A stretch of DNA of 64,000 bases from Alcaligenes faecalis (GCF_009497775.1 NZ_CP031012.1:2790001-2854000); one strand, 5' to 3'. Positions 1 through 11,232 are shown, counted from the first letter of the stretch. Made by a program: numbers and translations. Notes: a model not told the origin generated them from the sequence alone.

Positions 1-1054
1 GACCCAGATAAAACATCATGGTGGGCCGACGCAGGCGCGTAATCGTACGGCCATTAATGATACTGCCCACGGTAATGAACACGACCAAGGGGGTGATCAA
101 TAAACCGGCAGTTTGTGGCCGCAAACCGTAACCGCCTTGCAGCAACAGAGGCGCATAGAACAAGAGGCCAAACAGAATAAAGCCCAGACCGGCAGACAGA
201 ACCAACAAAGAGAATTGAGCAGGGCTACTGAACAGGACCAAAGGCAGCAAAGGCTCTGTAACCCGACGTTCCCAAGCCACCAGCAGAACAAAGGCGGCCA
301 CACTGCACAGTCCCAGCAAGACCATCAGGTAGCTACCGCCATATTGCGGCAAGAGCTCCACCAGCAGCTGAATAGATGCCAGCCCCACCATCAGCAGCAA
401 GGCCCCCAGCCAATCCAGACGCACTTTAGTCTGACGGAAATGGCGAATCTGCGGCAAGTAACGATAGACAAAATACAGGCTTAACAAACCCACGGGCAGG
501 TTCACATAAAACACGGAGCGCCAGCCATAGTGCTCGGTCAGAATCCCACCCAGAAAGGGCCCCACCCCGTTCGCAATCCCAAAGGAAGCGCTAAGCATGA
601 CTTGCCAGCGCAAACGCACACGAGGGTCAGGAAACAGATCGGGCACACAGGCAAAAGCGGTCCCGACCAGCATGCCCCCGGCTATCCCCTGCAAGGCCCG
701 AGCCAACACCAGCTGCAACATGCTTTGCGCCATGCCACAGAGTACGGAAGCCAGGGTAAACAAGACGATGGACACCAGCACAAAGCGGCGGCGTCCATAA
801 AAATCCCCCAGGCGGCCAAAAATAGGCACGGTAATCACCGAAGTCAACAAATACGCGGTTGCCACCCAGGCATACAGTTCAAAACCATGCAGCTCGGACA
901 CAATGGTGGGCAACGCTGTCCCGACCACGGTCTGATCAATTGCCACCAACATCACCACAAAGCACAGCCCCATCATCGCCAGTATGGATTCTGTGACTGA
1001 CAAGACACGCCCTGGCGTCTTTTGTGCTGCTTCCGATACGTTTACCATTTTCAT
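1..1054 (-). CDS. MFS drug efflux transporter, DHA2 (EmrB/QacA) family, partial
   Basis: Inner-membrane proton-driven exporter of the 14-TM DHA2 group. The reverse strand gives a protein starting MKMVNVSEAAQKTP, then a first membrane segment containing VAIDQTVVGTALPTI, the family hallmark, and the loop motif A GRLGDFYGRR. About 351 residues of the N-terminal part are present and the gene runs off the left edge. Start is the first ATG of two in frame (MKM). It is divergent from the SDR gene, with a 157-nt gap between them. The substrate cannot be told from sequence, and no TetR/MarR regulator is visible on this side. Confidence 0.88.
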   Translation of the reverse strand, partial: MKMVNVSEAAQKTPGRVLSVTESILAMMGLCFVVMLVAIDQTVVGTALPTIVSELHGFELYAWVATAYLLTSVITVPIFGRLGDFYGRRRFVLVSIVLFTLASVLCGMAQSMLQLVLARALQGIAGGMLVGTAFACVPDLFPDPRVRLRWQVMLSASFGIANGVGPFLGGILTEHYGWRSVFYVNLPVGLLSLYFVYRYLPQIRHFRQTKVRLDWLGALLLMVGLASIQLLVELLPQYGGSYLMVLLGLCSVAAFVLLVAWERRVTEPLLPLVLFSSPAQFSLLVLSAGLGFILFGLLFYAPLLLQGGYGLRPQTAGLLITPLVVFITVGSIINGRTITRLRRPTMMFYLG

Positions 1055-1211
1055 TGACCATGCAATTATTGCCTAGTCAATCATTTTACGAGAGTGATAA
1101 AAACCTGACAAGCACTGCCTGAATCAAACTCTGTTCCCGCATCCCGGTACACAATAGCGATCATCCGGAAAGCAAGGCTTTCCAAGCGAATCTGCTCCAC
1201 AGGAAAAACGT

Positions 1212-1937
1212 ATGAATATCATGATTGTTGGTGCCAGCATGGGTCTGGGACGCGCTTTGATGGACGGCTTGGCCCAGGATGGCAACACGCTGTATGGCGT
1301 GGCTAGACGGCCACCTAGCTCCTTGGGCAGCTCTCTGAAACCGGACCCCAGCCCCAATCAGCACTGGATATGCGCCGATTTGTCCCAGCCGGACACCGCC
1401 AGCCAATTGGCAGCCGCCTGCCCGGACTCGCTGGACGTGCTCATCTACAACCTCGGGATTTGGGAGGACACGGCGTTCAGTGAGGAATACGATTTTCTGT
1501 CGCAAAGCGATCTGGCCCTCCGCCGTCTGGTCGATGTGAATCTGACTGGGGCCTTGCTGGCCATCCGTCACTTGCTGCCCCATTTATTACGCAGCAAACA
1601 ACCTCGCTTGATTCTGACGGGATCGACCTCGGGTCTGCGTCAAAGCGGACGGCCGGAAGTCGCTTTTGGTGCGACGAAATTTGCCTTGAATGGTTTGGCT
1701 GACAGCCTACGCGAAGGCTATAGAGATCAAGGGCTGGCAGTAAGCTGTCTGCAACTGGGCTATCTGAATACGGAAGATGGCCTGGATGTTCCCTTGCACA
1801 CGGCGGCTGAACGGGATCAGGGCGAGACCATCCCGGTCCATGACGTGCTCACCATTGTGCGCAGCCTGCTGCAACTGTCTCCGGCCAGCTTTATACGCGA
1901 GCTAATCCTGCCTGCCCTGCGTGATCCACGCTTTTAA
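1212..1937 (+). CDS. SDR family protein with Phe in place of the catalytic Tyr
   Basis: Rossmann-fold short-chain dehydrogenase/reductase-like protein of 241 residues. GASMGLG at 7-13 is the nucleotide-binding glycine motif, NLG at 80-82 corresponds to NNAG, and GSTS at 137-140 supplies the usual serine. The active-site YxxxK is read here as FGATK (F152, K156), so the tyrosine acid/base is missing. The protein may bind NAD(P) but catalyse poorly, or have a non-classical role. A clear hairpin terminator follows. It stands alone and diverges from the efflux pump. Substrate unknown. Confidence 0.85.
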   Translation: MNIMIVGASMGLGRALMDGLAQDGNTLYGVARRPPSSLGSSLKPDPSPNQHWICADLSQPDTASQLAAACPDSLDVLIYNLGIWEDTAFSEEYDFLSQSDLALRRLVDVNLTGALLAIRHLLPHLLRSKQPRLILTGSTSGLRQSGRPEVAFGATKFALNGLADSLREGYRDQGLAVSCLQLGYLNTEDGLDVPLHTAAERDQGETIPVHDVLTIVRSLLQLSPASFIRELILPALRDPRF

Positions 1938-2007
1938 ATATCAAAACAAGCGAATCCCGTTCCTGAGCTATTGAACAAAAGGGTTGGACTCTATACCTGG
2001 GCCCCAT

Positions 2008-2040
2008 AAAAAAAGGGAGTGTTTGCACACTCCCTTTTTC
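2008..2040. terminator. Bidirectional hairpin terminator (SDR / DUF1330)
   Basis: Eight-base-pair stem GGGAGTGT / ACACTCCC with a TTGC loop, flanked by an A-run on the left and a T-run on the right. It can end transcription of the converging genes from both sides. Confidence 0.9.
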
Positions 2041-2069
2041 CTGCCTGACTACATGGCGTAGTCCGCTTT

Positions 2070-2354
2070 TTACAGCCCCTGCACCACGTACATGGTCATT
2101 TTGGCAGCGCCTTCACGTGCTTTACGGGCACGACGGTATTCCTCGGAATCGTGGAAAGCCTGGGCCTGTTCCAGCGTGTCGAACTCCATCACCACGGTAC
2201 GCAAAGGCGCATTGCCTTCCAGAGTGACCGTTTCACCGCCACGCACCAACACTTTCACGTTATGGGTTTTCATGGCGATGCTGGAAAACTCCTGGTACTG
2301 CTTGTACTGCTCGGGGTTGGTAACTTCGACATTAGCAATCAAAAATGCGGACAT
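2070..2354 (-). CDS. DUF1330 domain-containing protein
   Basis: A 94-residue ferredoxin-like (dimeric alpha-beta barrel) fold protein. The start MSAFLIANVEVTNPEQYKQY and the later AQAFHDSEEYRRARKAR are typical of the DUF1330 family, whose biochemical role is not settled. It is the last gene of the minus-strand pyrG-VOC-kdsA series, 18 nt after kdsA. In Bordetella-type genomes enolase usually follows kdsA, so this gene occupies that slot here. Function not assigned. Confidence 0.85.
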   Translation of the reverse strand: MSAFLIANVEVTNPEQYKQYQEFSSIAMKTHNVKVLVRGGETVTLEGNAPLRTVVMEFDTLEQAQAFHDSEEYRRARKAREGAAKMTMYVVQGL

Positions 2355-2372
2355 AGTGTCTCCAAACTACTT

Positions 2373-3224
2373 TTAATAGCCGTGCTGCAAGGCACCGCTG
2401 TTTTTAACAATCGAATCGATCTGTTGCAGTGTCCGCAGCAAATCTGCCATCTGCGACAGAGGGACAGCATTCGGGCCGTCAGACAAGGCCTTGTCCGGAT
2501 TAGGGTGGGTTTCCATGAACACGCCCGACACACCCGCTGCGACAGCAGCACGCGCCAGGACGGGCACAAACTCACGCTGGCCACCCGATGTCGTGCCCTG
2601 CCCGCCCGGCAACTGCACCGAGTGCGTGGCATCAAACACGACCGGGCAATCCGTGGCGCGCATGATCGCCAGGGAGCGCATATCGGACACCAGGTTGTTG
2701 TAGCCAAACGAAGCGCCACGCTCACAGACCATGATGGTGGAACCATCACCGCCCATTTCCATTGCCGCTGCACGTGCTTTTGCTACCACCTGCACCATAT
2801 CCTGAGGTGCCAGGAACTGGCCCTTCTTGATATTCACGGGTTTCAGGGTAGCCGCACAAGCCTGAATAAAGTCGGTCTGACGGCACAGGAAAGCCGGTGT
2901 TTGCAGCACATCCACGACGGCAGCCACATCATCAACCTGGTCTTTGTCGTGTACATCGGTCAGGACCGGCACTTTGTAGTGCGAGCGCACATCCGCCAGA
3001 ATCTGCAGACCTTCCGCCATGCCGGGACCACGGTAAGACTTGTCCGAACTCCGGTTGGCCTTGTCAAACGAGCTTTTGTAGATAAAGGGGATACCCAGGG
3101 CCGAGGTAATCTCGGCAAGCTGACCCGCTGTATCAAACGCCATTTGACGCGATTCAATCACACAAGGGCCAGCGATCAGAAAAAAGGGCCGATCCAGGCC
3201 AACGTCGTAACCGCATAAATCCAT
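2373..3224 (-). CDS. kdsA: 3-deoxy-8-phosphooctulonate synthase (KDO-8-P synthase)
   Basis: Cytosolic enzyme condensing phosphoenolpyruvate with arabinose 5-phosphate to Kdo-8-phosphate, an early step in lipopolysaccharide inner core synthesis. The 283-residue product starts [20 protein letters not shown], with the family [11 protein letters not shown] strand, the [12 protein letters not shown] segment and HSVQLPG near the C-terminus. An upstream in-frame ATG 12 codons earlier is rejected because GAGGT lies six bases before the chosen ATG and homologues start here. It belongs to the pyrG-kdsA cluster. Confidence 0.95.
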   Translation of the reverse strand: MDLCGYDVGLDRPFFLIAGPCVIESRQMAFDTAGQLAEITSALGIPFIYKSSFDKANRSSDKSYRGPGMAEGLQILADVRSHYKVPVLTDVHDKDQVDDVAAVVDVLQTPAFLCRQTDFIQACAATLKPVNIKKGQFLAPQDMVQVVAKARAAAMEMGGDGSTIMVCERGASFGYNNLVSDMRSLAIMRATDCPVVFDATHSVQLPGGQGTTSGGQREFVPVLARAAVAAGVSGVFMETHPNPDKALSDGPNAVPLSQMADLLRTLQQIDSIVKNSGALQHGY

Positions 3225-3300
3225 AATAGACCTCGTTTCAGTATTGCTGCATTCTCCCACATTCCTGACGGCGATGCTGCACCGCAGTGCAGCATGCCTG

Positions 3301-3681
3301 TCAGCCCAATCGTTCGGAGATTTCGATCAGGTTCAAGTCCGGGTCGCGCACATAGACAGAGCGAATCGGGCCAGTAGCCCCCGTACGCTGTACAGGCCCC
3401 TCAATAATGGGCCAGCCTTGTGACTGCAAATGCTCGATCACCTGCTCCAGCGGAATGCTGGCGATAAAACACAGGTCCAGCGCCCCCGGCACCGGCAAAT
3501 GGGCCTTGGGCTCGAACTCCTGCCCACGCACATGCAAATTGATCTTTTGCGAGCCAAAGCTGAAGGCAATGCGCCCTTGCCCAAAGACTTCCTGCTTCAT
3601 GCCCAGAACTTGCGTATAGAAATGGGTCGTGGCTTGCGGGTCGGTACAGGTCAGCACCAAATGATCCAGCTGTTCGATCAT
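3301..3681 (-). CDS. VOC (glyoxalase/dioxygenase) superfamily protein
   Basis: A 126-residue single-domain vicinal-oxygen-chelate protein. The N-terminal [24 protein letters not shown] and C-terminal [15 protein letters not shown] frame the fold; His in LDHL and Glu in LIEIS are the expected metal ligands. Resembles virulence-protein/STM4117-type VOC proteins of unknown substrate. GGGAG lies six bases before the chosen ATG; an earlier in-frame start nine codons upstream has no such site. It lies between pyrG and kdsA, downstream of the pyrG terminator, so it may have its own promoter. Confidence 0.8.
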   Translation of the reverse strand: MIEQLDHLVLTCTDPQATTHFYTQVLGMKQEVFGQGRIAFSFGSQKINLHVRGQEFEPKAHLPVPGALDLCFIASIPLEQVIEHLQSQGWPIIEGPVQRTGATGPIRSVYVRDPDLNLIEISERLG

Positions 3682-3726
3682 GATTACTCCCAGGAAAGCG
3701 GGCAACACATTCTGTCGCCCCGAATG

Positions 3727-3756
3727 AAAAAGCCCGCGTAGCGCGGGCCTTTTCAG
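3727..3756 (-). terminator. pyrG terminator
   Basis: On the minus strand a GGCCCGCG / CGCGGGCT stem with a CTA loop is followed by TTTTT, immediately after the pyrG stop codon. Confidence 0.85.
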
Positions 3757-3769
3757 TCATACCAAATTA

Positions 3770-5434
<1,665 letters not shown>

Positions 5435-5564
5435 TCAAATCAGGCGATAGCGGGAAATTTGGATTATAACGGCAAGCGCCCATGCTTGGCGACCTGACAA
5501 GTGGCATTTCACTGCGGAAATACCACTTGTCCTTGCAACTATTGACAACAGCAGACGGTAGCGA

Positions 5565-7343
5565 TCAGATCGCCTGCGTCCTTTGCTCAAGCCACTTGCG
5601 TGCATCACCCTGAACACGCGGCAAGAGGCGTTCACGCACTTGCTGATGATATTCATTGAGCCAGTTGCGCTCGGCCACCGTCAGTAGTGCGGCATCTATA
5701 CAACGCGTATCGATAGGACACAGGGTCAGGGTTTCAAAACGCAGAAACTGCCCGTACTCGCTACGCATGGCCGGGACGGCAGCGACCAGATTCTCGATCC
5801 GTATGCCCCACTGACCGGGACGGTACAAGCCAGGCTCGTTGGACGTAATCATGCCGGCACGCATGGCGGAATGTGGTCCGATGCGACCACGCCAGGAAAT
5901 AGACTGCGGGCCTTCGTGCACATTCATGAAGTAACCCACGCCGTGGCCGGTGCCATGACCAAAGTCCAGGCCCTGCTCCCACAAAGGCTGACGCGCCAGC
6001 ACATCAATTTGCTGACCGGCAATACCTTCGGGAAACACCAGCATGGACAAGGACACCATGCCTTTCAGAACCAGCGTGAAATCACGAATCTGCTCGGCAG
6101 ATACCTGACCTACCGGCACCACACGGGTAATGTCGGTCGTCCCGCCCTGATACTGCCCACCGGAGTCGATCAGCAACAGGCCGTTGCCATCAATACGGGC
6201 GTGGGACTGCTGGGTAGCCTGATAGTGCGGCATGGCACCATTGGCCTTATAGGCGGCAATCGTGCCAAAGCTGGGGCTGACAAAGCCTTCCTGACGGGCA
6301 CGGGCGGCGCAGATATGTTCATCCACATCCAGCTCGTTCACGTCGTTTTGCTGCTCAAACCAGGCAAGGAACTCGCACAAGGCAGCGCCGTCTTTTTCCA
6401 TGGTTTCACGCACATGGTCCAGCTCGGCATCGGTCTTGCAGGACTTGAGCAATTGAGCCGGGTTGATGTATTCGACCACATTCAAATGGGCGGCCAGTTG
6501 GGCGGCCCAGGCCGTGGTCCGGGCCATATCCAGCAATATGGGCATGGATGCCGGCAAGGCGCGCATGAAGGAGGACAGCTCGGTATAGCCTTGAACTTGC
6601 ACACCATCGGCTGCCAGTGCTTCCTGTATGCCGGCCGACAGCTTGTTGCCATCCACAAACAGAAACGCCTGATCCGGACCAATCAGCAAGTACGACAAAA
6701 ACACTGGGTTATAGGACACATCGCTGCCCCGCAGATTCAGCGTCCAGGCAATATCATCCAGCGCGCTCAGCAAATGCCAATGCGCGCCCTGCTCCTGCAT
6801 GGTAACTCGGGTGCTGCTCAAATTTTCCTGACGAGTGCGGCAGGCAAAAGGAGGCAGATGCTCCACCACCTGACCGACAGGCGCAGCAGGTCGATCCGTC
6901 CAGATCGGGCTCAGCAAATCGGCTTCCAGCACCCACTCCAGCTCCGGCGTGGCCTTTTGCCAGGCCAGCAGACTTTGTGCCGACACCGACTGGCTATCCA
7001 GCGCAACTCGCGACTGGGCAGGCACATGCTCGGCCAGCCAGTTGGCCGGTTCAGGCACTCCGGCCTCGCCCGCACGTTGCAATTGAATGCCGCTACCTTC
7101 AAGTTCCTTGGCCGCCTGTTCCCAATAACGGCTATCGGTCCACAAACCAGCCCAATCTGCCGTCACCACCAGCAGCCCGGCCGACCCGACAAACCCGCTT
7201 AGCCACTGACGGCTTTTCCAGCGATCGGGCAGGTATTCAGACAGATGAGGGTCAGATGTAGGCCAGATGCTTGCCTGCACGGACTGAAATTGCATTTGTT
7301 CGCGCAGCGCCTGCAAGCGTGCGGCAACGGGGGTATGGGCCAT
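5565..7343 (-). CDS. pepP: Aminopeptidase P family (M24B) Xaa-Pro peptidase
   Basis: Dinuclear metallopeptidase of 592 residues that removes N-terminal residues preceding proline. Two creatinase-like N-terminal domains precede the M24 catalytic domain. Metal ligands are visible: D in LLIDSGGQYQGGTTDITR (two Asp), His in GHGTGHGVG, Glu in SNEPG and Glu in RFETLTL. The long three-domain form matches the ~600-residue XPNPEP1-like group. The start at MAHTPVAARL is preceded by AAGGAAG; a start 15 codons earlier lacks such a site. The symbol is by family similarity. Confidence 0.88.
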   Translation of the reverse strand: MAHTPVAARLQALREQMQFQSVQASIWPTSDPHLSEYLPDRWKSRQWLSGFVGSAGLLVVTADWAGLWTDSRYWEQAAKELEGSGIQLQRAGEAGVPEPANWLAEHVPAQSRVALDSQSVSAQSLLAWQKATPELEWVLEADLLSPIWTDRPAAPVGQVVEHLPPFACRTRQENLSSTRVTMQEQGAHWHLLSALDDIAWTLNLRGSDVSYNPVFLSYLLIGPDQAFLFVDGNKLSAGIQEALAADGVQVQGYTELSSFMRALPASMPILLDMARTTAWAAQLAAHLNVVEYINPAQLLKSCKTDAELDHVRETMEKDGAALCEFLAWFEQQNDVNELDVDEHICAARARQEGFVSPSFGTIAAYKANGAMPHYQATQQSHARIDGNGLLLIDSGGQYQGGTTDITRVVPVGQVSAEQIRDFTLVLKGMVSLSMLVFPEGIAGQQIDVLARQPLWEQGLDFGHGTGHGVGYFMNVHEGPQSISWRGRIGPHSAMRAGMITSNEPGLYRPGQWGIRIENLVAAVPAMRSEYGQFLRFETLTLCPIDTRCIDAALLTVAERNWLNEYHQQVRERLLPRVQGDARKWLEQRTQAI

Positions 7344-7387
7344 GCCAACTTCCTTTACATAAACAGCGTTCACGCACCGATCAAGCA

Positions 7388-7421
7388 TAAAAAAAGCTCC
7401 GACTCGCGCCGAAGCTTTTTT
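7388..7421 (-). terminator. scoAB operon terminator
   Basis: On the minus strand AAGCTTCGGC pairs with GTCGGAGCTT (one G-T pair) around a short loop, and is followed by a run of T. It lies directly after the scoB stop codon and before pepP. Confidence 0.8.
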
Positions 7422-7436
7422 AGCCAGAGAAACCGA

Positions 7437-8090
7437 TCAGGCCACAGCGCTGACGTCCAGCGGGACGCCTGTCTTGGACTGAATGTACTCAAGGCTGACT
7501 TCTGGTGCCAACTCAAGCAACTTTAAACCATTTTCCGTCACTTCCATCACTCCCAGATCGGTAATGATGAGGTCAACCACACCCACGCCCGTCAGGGGCA
7601 AGGTGCAAGCAGGCAGAATTTTCAGGTCTTCCGTGCCGTCTTTCTTGGTGGCCACGTGTTCCATCAGGACCACGACGCGACCGACGCCAGCGACCAGGTC
7701 CATGGCACCGCCCATGCCCTTGATCATCTTGCCGGGGATCATCCAGTTGGCCAGATCACCCTTTTCCGACACCTGCATGGCGCCCAGAATTGCAATATTG
7801 ATCTTGCCGCCACGAATCATGGCAAACGAGTCTGCCGAGGAAAAAATGGACGAGCCGGGCAAGGTGGTGATGGTTTGCTTGCCAGCGTTGATCAGGTCAG
7901 CGTCAATCTTGTCTTCGGTCGGGAATGGGCCGATGCCCAGCAAACCGTTTTCCGACTGCAACCAGACTTCAATGCCCGCAGGCACGTGGTTGGCAACCAG
8001 CGTAGGCAAACCGATACCCAGGTTGACGTAAAAGCCGTCCTGAAGCTCCAGAGCGGCGCGTGCCGCCATTTGATCTCTATTCCAAGCCAT
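7437..8090 (-). CDS. scoB: 3-oxoacid CoA-transferase subunit B
   Basis: Beta subunit of succinyl-CoA:acetoacetate CoA-transferase, which activates acetoacetate in ketone-body and leucine breakdown. The 217-residue length is normal. [13 protein letters not shown] carries the catalytic glutamate motif (SENG), and the N-terminal [18 protein letters not shown] is typical. It follows scoA with 19 nt between them, clearly one operon, and ends at a hairpin terminator. Confidence 0.93.
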   Translation of the reverse strand: MAWNRDQMAARAALELQDGFYVNLGIGLPTLVANHVPAGIEVWLQSENGLLGIGPFPTEDKIDADLINAGKQTITTLPGSSIFSSADSFAMIRGGKINIAILGAMQVSEKGDLANWMIPGKMIKGMGGAMDLVAGVGRVVVLMEHVATKKDGTEDLKILPACTLPLTGVGVVDLIITDLGVMEVTENGLKLLELAPEVSLEYIQSKTGVPLDVSAVA

Positions 8091-8109
8091 TATTATCTTG
8101 CCTCGCTAA

Positions 8110-8808
8110 TCAGGAAGAACGAACGGTACGCTGTTCAATGCGCTTTTCGGGCTGGGCATTGAGCACGATACGGTGCACGTAAATGCCGGGCAAATGCACA
8201 TCATCCGGGTCCAGGCTGCCGGTCTCGACAATTTCCTCGACCTCGACAATGGTGATTTTTCCAGCCATGGCCACGTTCGGGTTGAAGTTGCGCGCGGTCT
8301 TGCGGAACACCAGGTTGCCACTGCGGTCGGCCTTGTAGGCTTTGACCAGCGACACATCAGGCACCAGAGCCTCTTCCATCACGTATTGCTGACCGTTGAA
8401 CTCGCGAATTTCCTTGCCCTCAGCCACGATGGTGCCCACACCCGTTGCGGTAAAGAAAGCAGGAATGCCCGCGCCACCGGCACGCAGCTTTTCAGCCAGT
8501 GTGCCCTGGGGGGTGAAGTCCAGTTCCAGTTCGCCCGCCAGATACTGACGCTCAAACTCCTTGTTTTCACCCACGTAGGAGGAAATCATCTTGCGGATCT
8601 GGCGTGTTTCCAGCAACTGACCCAAACCAAAGCCATCCACCCCGGCATTATTGCTAATGCAGGTCAGGTTTTTGACTCCGCTATCGCGCAGCGCAGCAAT
8701 CAGCGCCTCGGGAATTCCGCACAGGCCGAATCCACCTACCGCGACTGTCTGTCCGTCGGCAACGACCCCCTGCAACGCCTCCTTGGCGCTTGGATAGACT
8801 TTATTCAA
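8110..8808 (-). CDS. scoA: 3-oxoacid CoA-transferase subunit A
   Basis: Alpha subunit partner of scoB, 232 residues, with the CoA-binding [13 protein letters not shown] loop near the N-terminus and [16 protein letters not shown]. The start is chosen as TTG ([11 protein letters not shown] follows) because GGAGAG lies six bases upstream and the length then matches the family; an ATG 23 codons earlier gives an unrelated extension. About 100 nt upstream is a LiuR-like palindrome. With the thioesterase and ETF-ubiquinone oxidoreductase next door, the context is acyl-CoA/ketone-body catabolism. Confidence 0.93.
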   Translation of the reverse strand: MNKVYPSAKEALQGVVADGQTVAVGGFGLCGIPEALIAALRDSGVKNLTCISNNAGVDGFGLGQLLETRQIRKMISSYVGENKEFERQYLAGELELDFTPQGTLAEKLRAGGAGIPAFFTATGVGTIVAEGKEIREFNGQQYVMEEALVPDVSLVKAYKADRSGNLVFRKTARNFNPNVAMAGKITIVEVEEIVETGSLDPDDVHLPGIYVHRIVLNAQPEKRIEQRTVRSS

Positions 8809-8910
8809 TTGACTCTCCAATAACTCTTTAATTGGCCTAAACAGCAAACTTTGTCCAATAATGCCGCTGTGCACCATACAGTGCTATCAGGCATTCTACG
8901 ACTTGACTAT

Positions 8911-8930
8911 GCTTTCCGTATACGTAAAGC
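8911..8930. promoter_or_regulatory. LiuR-like palindrome upstream of scoAB
   Basis: A 20-bp near-perfect palindrome with core TTTCCGTATACGTAAA. From memory it differs at one base from the LiuR (MerR-family leucine/isovalerate catabolism regulator) consensus TTTACGTWWACGTAAA. On the minus strand a possible -35 TTAAGC and -10 CATAGT lie on either side, 17 bp apart, the arrangement MerR-type activators use. It abuts the stop codon of the thioesterase gene. Assignment to LiuR is inference; the palindrome itself is visible. Confidence 0.5.
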
Positions 8931-9353
8931 TTAACCCTGAAAAACCGAGTGTATCTGTTTACGCTCATCTTCGGTCCAAGGTTGAGAACCGCCTTGGGGG
9001 TTAATGGACACTAGCACACAGCGGCCACGTGCATAAATGACATCGGCTTGATTTGCGTCACATACAAAGACTTCCAACTCAATGCTGCTGCCACCGACTT
9101 TCAGCAATTTGTGCACAATCCGCACAGTGGCCGGATACAGGACCGAACGCAGGAAATCCAGGCTGGCGTGCGCCAGTACCCCGGTACGTGGAGAAGGTGG
9201 CACCATGCCCAACTTCATCATTAACTGGACACGGGCTTCCTCGACGTAGCGAAAGTAAACCGTATTGTTAACATGATTCATGGCATCCAGATCGCCCCAG
9301 CGCACGGCAATATCAAAAGTGGCTCCTGCACCAGAATCTACTACTTGTGTCAT
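8931..9353 (-). CDS. Acyl-CoA thioesterase (4HBT hotdog fold)
   Basis: A 140-residue 4-hydroxybenzoyl-CoA-thioesterase-type protein. RWGDLDAMNHVNNTVYFRY is the hotdog helix motif with the Asp nucleophile/base, followed by EEARVQLMMKLGM. Expected to hydrolyse short or medium acyl-CoA thioesters in the cytosol; the exact chain is unknown. It sits upstream of scoAB on the same strand with a 122-nt gap carrying the LiuR-like palindrome, and diverges from the ETF-ubiquinone oxidoreductase gene. Confidence 0.85.
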   Translation of the reverse strand: MTQVVDSGAGATFDIAVRWGDLDAMNHVNNTVYFRYVEEARVQLMMKLGMVPPSPRTGVLAHASLDFLRSVLYPATVRIVHKLLKVGGSSIELEVFVCDANQADVIYARGRCVLVSINPQGGSQPWTEDERKQIHSVFQG

Positions 9354-9535
9354 TACATGCTCTCCTTACCGATATTTACTGATGAACCCGGAAGCCACCA
9401 GGCACTGCCCCTGGCCTCCGAACTCAAAACGGGATTAAGCAGACTACAATACAATCGACCGTACGCACAGTACACGAATTTCACCCGCCAACAATCAAGA
9501 ACAAAGCGCTAAGCCGTAATAGGAGATCAGCAGCA

Positions 9536-11182
9536 ATGTCTGAACGTGAATCGATGGAATATGACGTTATTATCGTCGGCGCTGGCCCTGCAGGCCTGGC
9601 CACCGCGATACGTCTGAAACAGCTCGCCCAAGAAAAAGAACAAGAAATCAGCGTCTGTATCCTGGAAAAAGGCGCTGAAGTGGGTGCCCACATCCTGTCA
9701 GGCGCCGTCATGGACACGCGCGCTCTGGACGAACTGCTGCCGGACTGGAAAGCGCAAGGCGCCCCCATCTCGGTAGAAGTGACTGAAGACAAATTCCTTT
9801 TCCTGACCGAAAAAGGCGCACGCAGCACCCCCATGTGGTTGCTGCCTGACTGCTTCAAGAACCATGGCAATTACATTGTCCGTCTGGGCAACGTCGTGCA
9901 ATGGATGGGTGAGCAGGCCGAGGCCCTGGGCGTGGATATTTTCCCCGGCTTTGCCGCTGCCCACATTCTGTATGACGACAACGGTGCAGTCCGCGGCGTC
10001 TTGACAGGCGATATGGGTGTGGCCCGCGACGGCACGCACACGGCCCACTATCAGCCCGGCATGGAGTTGCTGGCGTCCTACACGATTTTTGCCGAAGGTT
10101 CACGTGGCCACCTGGGCCGTGAGCTGACCGAGCGCTTCAAGCTGGACGAATCCCGCAATGCCCAAAGCTACGGCATTGGCATTAAAGAACTGTGGGAAGT
10201 GGATCCCTCCCAGTCCCAGCCCGGTCTGGTGATTCACACTGCTGGCTGGCCGCTGGATTCGGACACTTACGGCGGCTCCTTCCTGTACCACCTGGATAAC
10301 AATCTGGTCATGGTCGGGATGGTAGTGGGTCTGGATTACGCCAACCCCTGGCTGTCTCCCTTTGAAGAATTCCAGCGCTACAAAACCCACCCTGCCCTGC
10401 GCGCCACGTTTGAAGGCGGCAAGCGCATTGCTTACGGGGCTCGCTCCCTGACAGCCGGTGGTTTGCTGGCACTGCCCAAACTCAGCTTCCCCGGTGGTGC
10501 TCTGGTCGGTTGTGATGCCGGTTTCCTGAATGCCTCGCGCATCAAGGGTAGCCACGCTGCGATCAAATCCGGTTCTCTGGCCGCTGAAGCGGCTTTTGAA
10601 GCCTTGCAAGCTGGCCGCAAACAGGACGAGCTGTCGCACTACGCCGAGAAGTTCAAACAGTCCTGGCTGCATGAAGAACTGAACAAGGCCCGCAACTTCA
10701 AGCAATGGTTCAAGAAAGGCCGCTCGATTGCGTCCGTCATGACCTTTGTGGAGCAAGGTCTGTTCAAGGGCAAAATGCCCTGGACGCTGCGTAATAACAA
10801 GCCTGATCACGCCTGTTTGCAGCCTGCGGCTGAATGCGCCCGTATCGACTACCCCAAACCAGATGGCAAGATCACCTTCGATCGTCTCAGTTCCGTGTTT
10901 ATTTCAAACACCAACCACGAAGAAGATGAACCTATCCACCTGACACTGAAAGATCCGTCCGTTCCTGTGGCGGTGAACCTGGCTCGCTACGGTGGCCCCG
11001 AAGCCCGCTTCTGTCCGGCTGGCGTGTACGAGTTCATCAAGACCGAAACCGGCGACGACAAGTTGCAGATCAACGCACAGAACTGTGTGCACTGCAAAAC
11101 CTGTGACATTAAAGACCCCACCCAGAATATCGTTTGGGTACCACCACAAGGTGGCGAAGGTCCGGTGTACAACGGCATGTAA
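9536..11182 (+). CDS. Electron transfer flavoprotein-ubiquinone oxidoreductase
   Basis: Membrane-associated FAD/[4Fe-4S] enzyme (ETF-QO, ETFDH-like) passing electrons from ETF, reduced by acyl-CoA dehydrogenases, to ubiquinone. The 548 residues begin with the FAD motif VIIVGAGPAGLATA near 11-24; the C-terminus has CPAGVYEF and the cluster ligands CVHCKTCDIKDPTQN, ending in the family's WVPPQGGEGPVYNGM. AGGAGA precedes the chosen ATG by 11 bases; a second ATG six codons downstream is possible. Monocistronic with two terminators behind it. Confidence 0.95.
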   Translation: MSERESMEYDVIIVGAGPAGLATAIRLKQLAQEKEQEISVCILEKGAEVGAHILSGAVMDTRALDELLPDWKAQGAPISVEVTEDKFLFLTEKGARSTPMWLLPDCFKNHGNYIVRLGNVVQWMGEQAEALGVDIFPGFAAAHILYDDNGAVRGVLTGDMGVARDGTHTAHYQPGMELLASYTIFAEGSRGHLGRELTERFKLDESRNAQSYGIGIKELWEVDPSQSQPGLVIHTAGWPLDSDTYGGSFLYHLDNNLVMVGMVVGLDYANPWLSPFEEFQRYKTHPALRATFEGGKRIAYGARSLTAGGLLALPKLSFPGGALVGCDAGFLNASRIKGSHAAIKSGSLAAEAAFEALQAGRKQDELSHYAEKFKQSWLHEELNKARNFKQWFKKGRSIASVMTFVEQGLFKGKMPWTLRNNKPDHACLQPAAECARIDYPKPDGKITFDRLSSVFISNTNHEEDEPIHLTLKDPSVPVAVNLARYGGPEARFCPAGVYEFIKTETGDDKLQINAQNCVHCKTCDIKDPTQNIVWVPPQGGEGPVYNGM

Positions 11183-11184
11183 AA

Positions 11185-11226
11185 ACAACTCTGGCCTTGG
11201 TGGGAACTCCAAGGCCAGAAGTTTTG
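11185..11226 (+). terminator. First ETF-QO terminator
   Basis: Ten-bp perfect stem CTGGCCTTGG / CCAAGGCCAG with an 8-nt loop right after the stop codon, followed by a short T-run (GTTTTG). Confidence 0.75.
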
Positions 11227-11232
11227 ATGCTG

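Noticed and set aside
2151..3218. Long plus-strand open frame opposite kdsA
   Set aside because: It is antisense to a well-supported gene with intact motifs; its translation shows no domain and the composition expected of a shadow frame.
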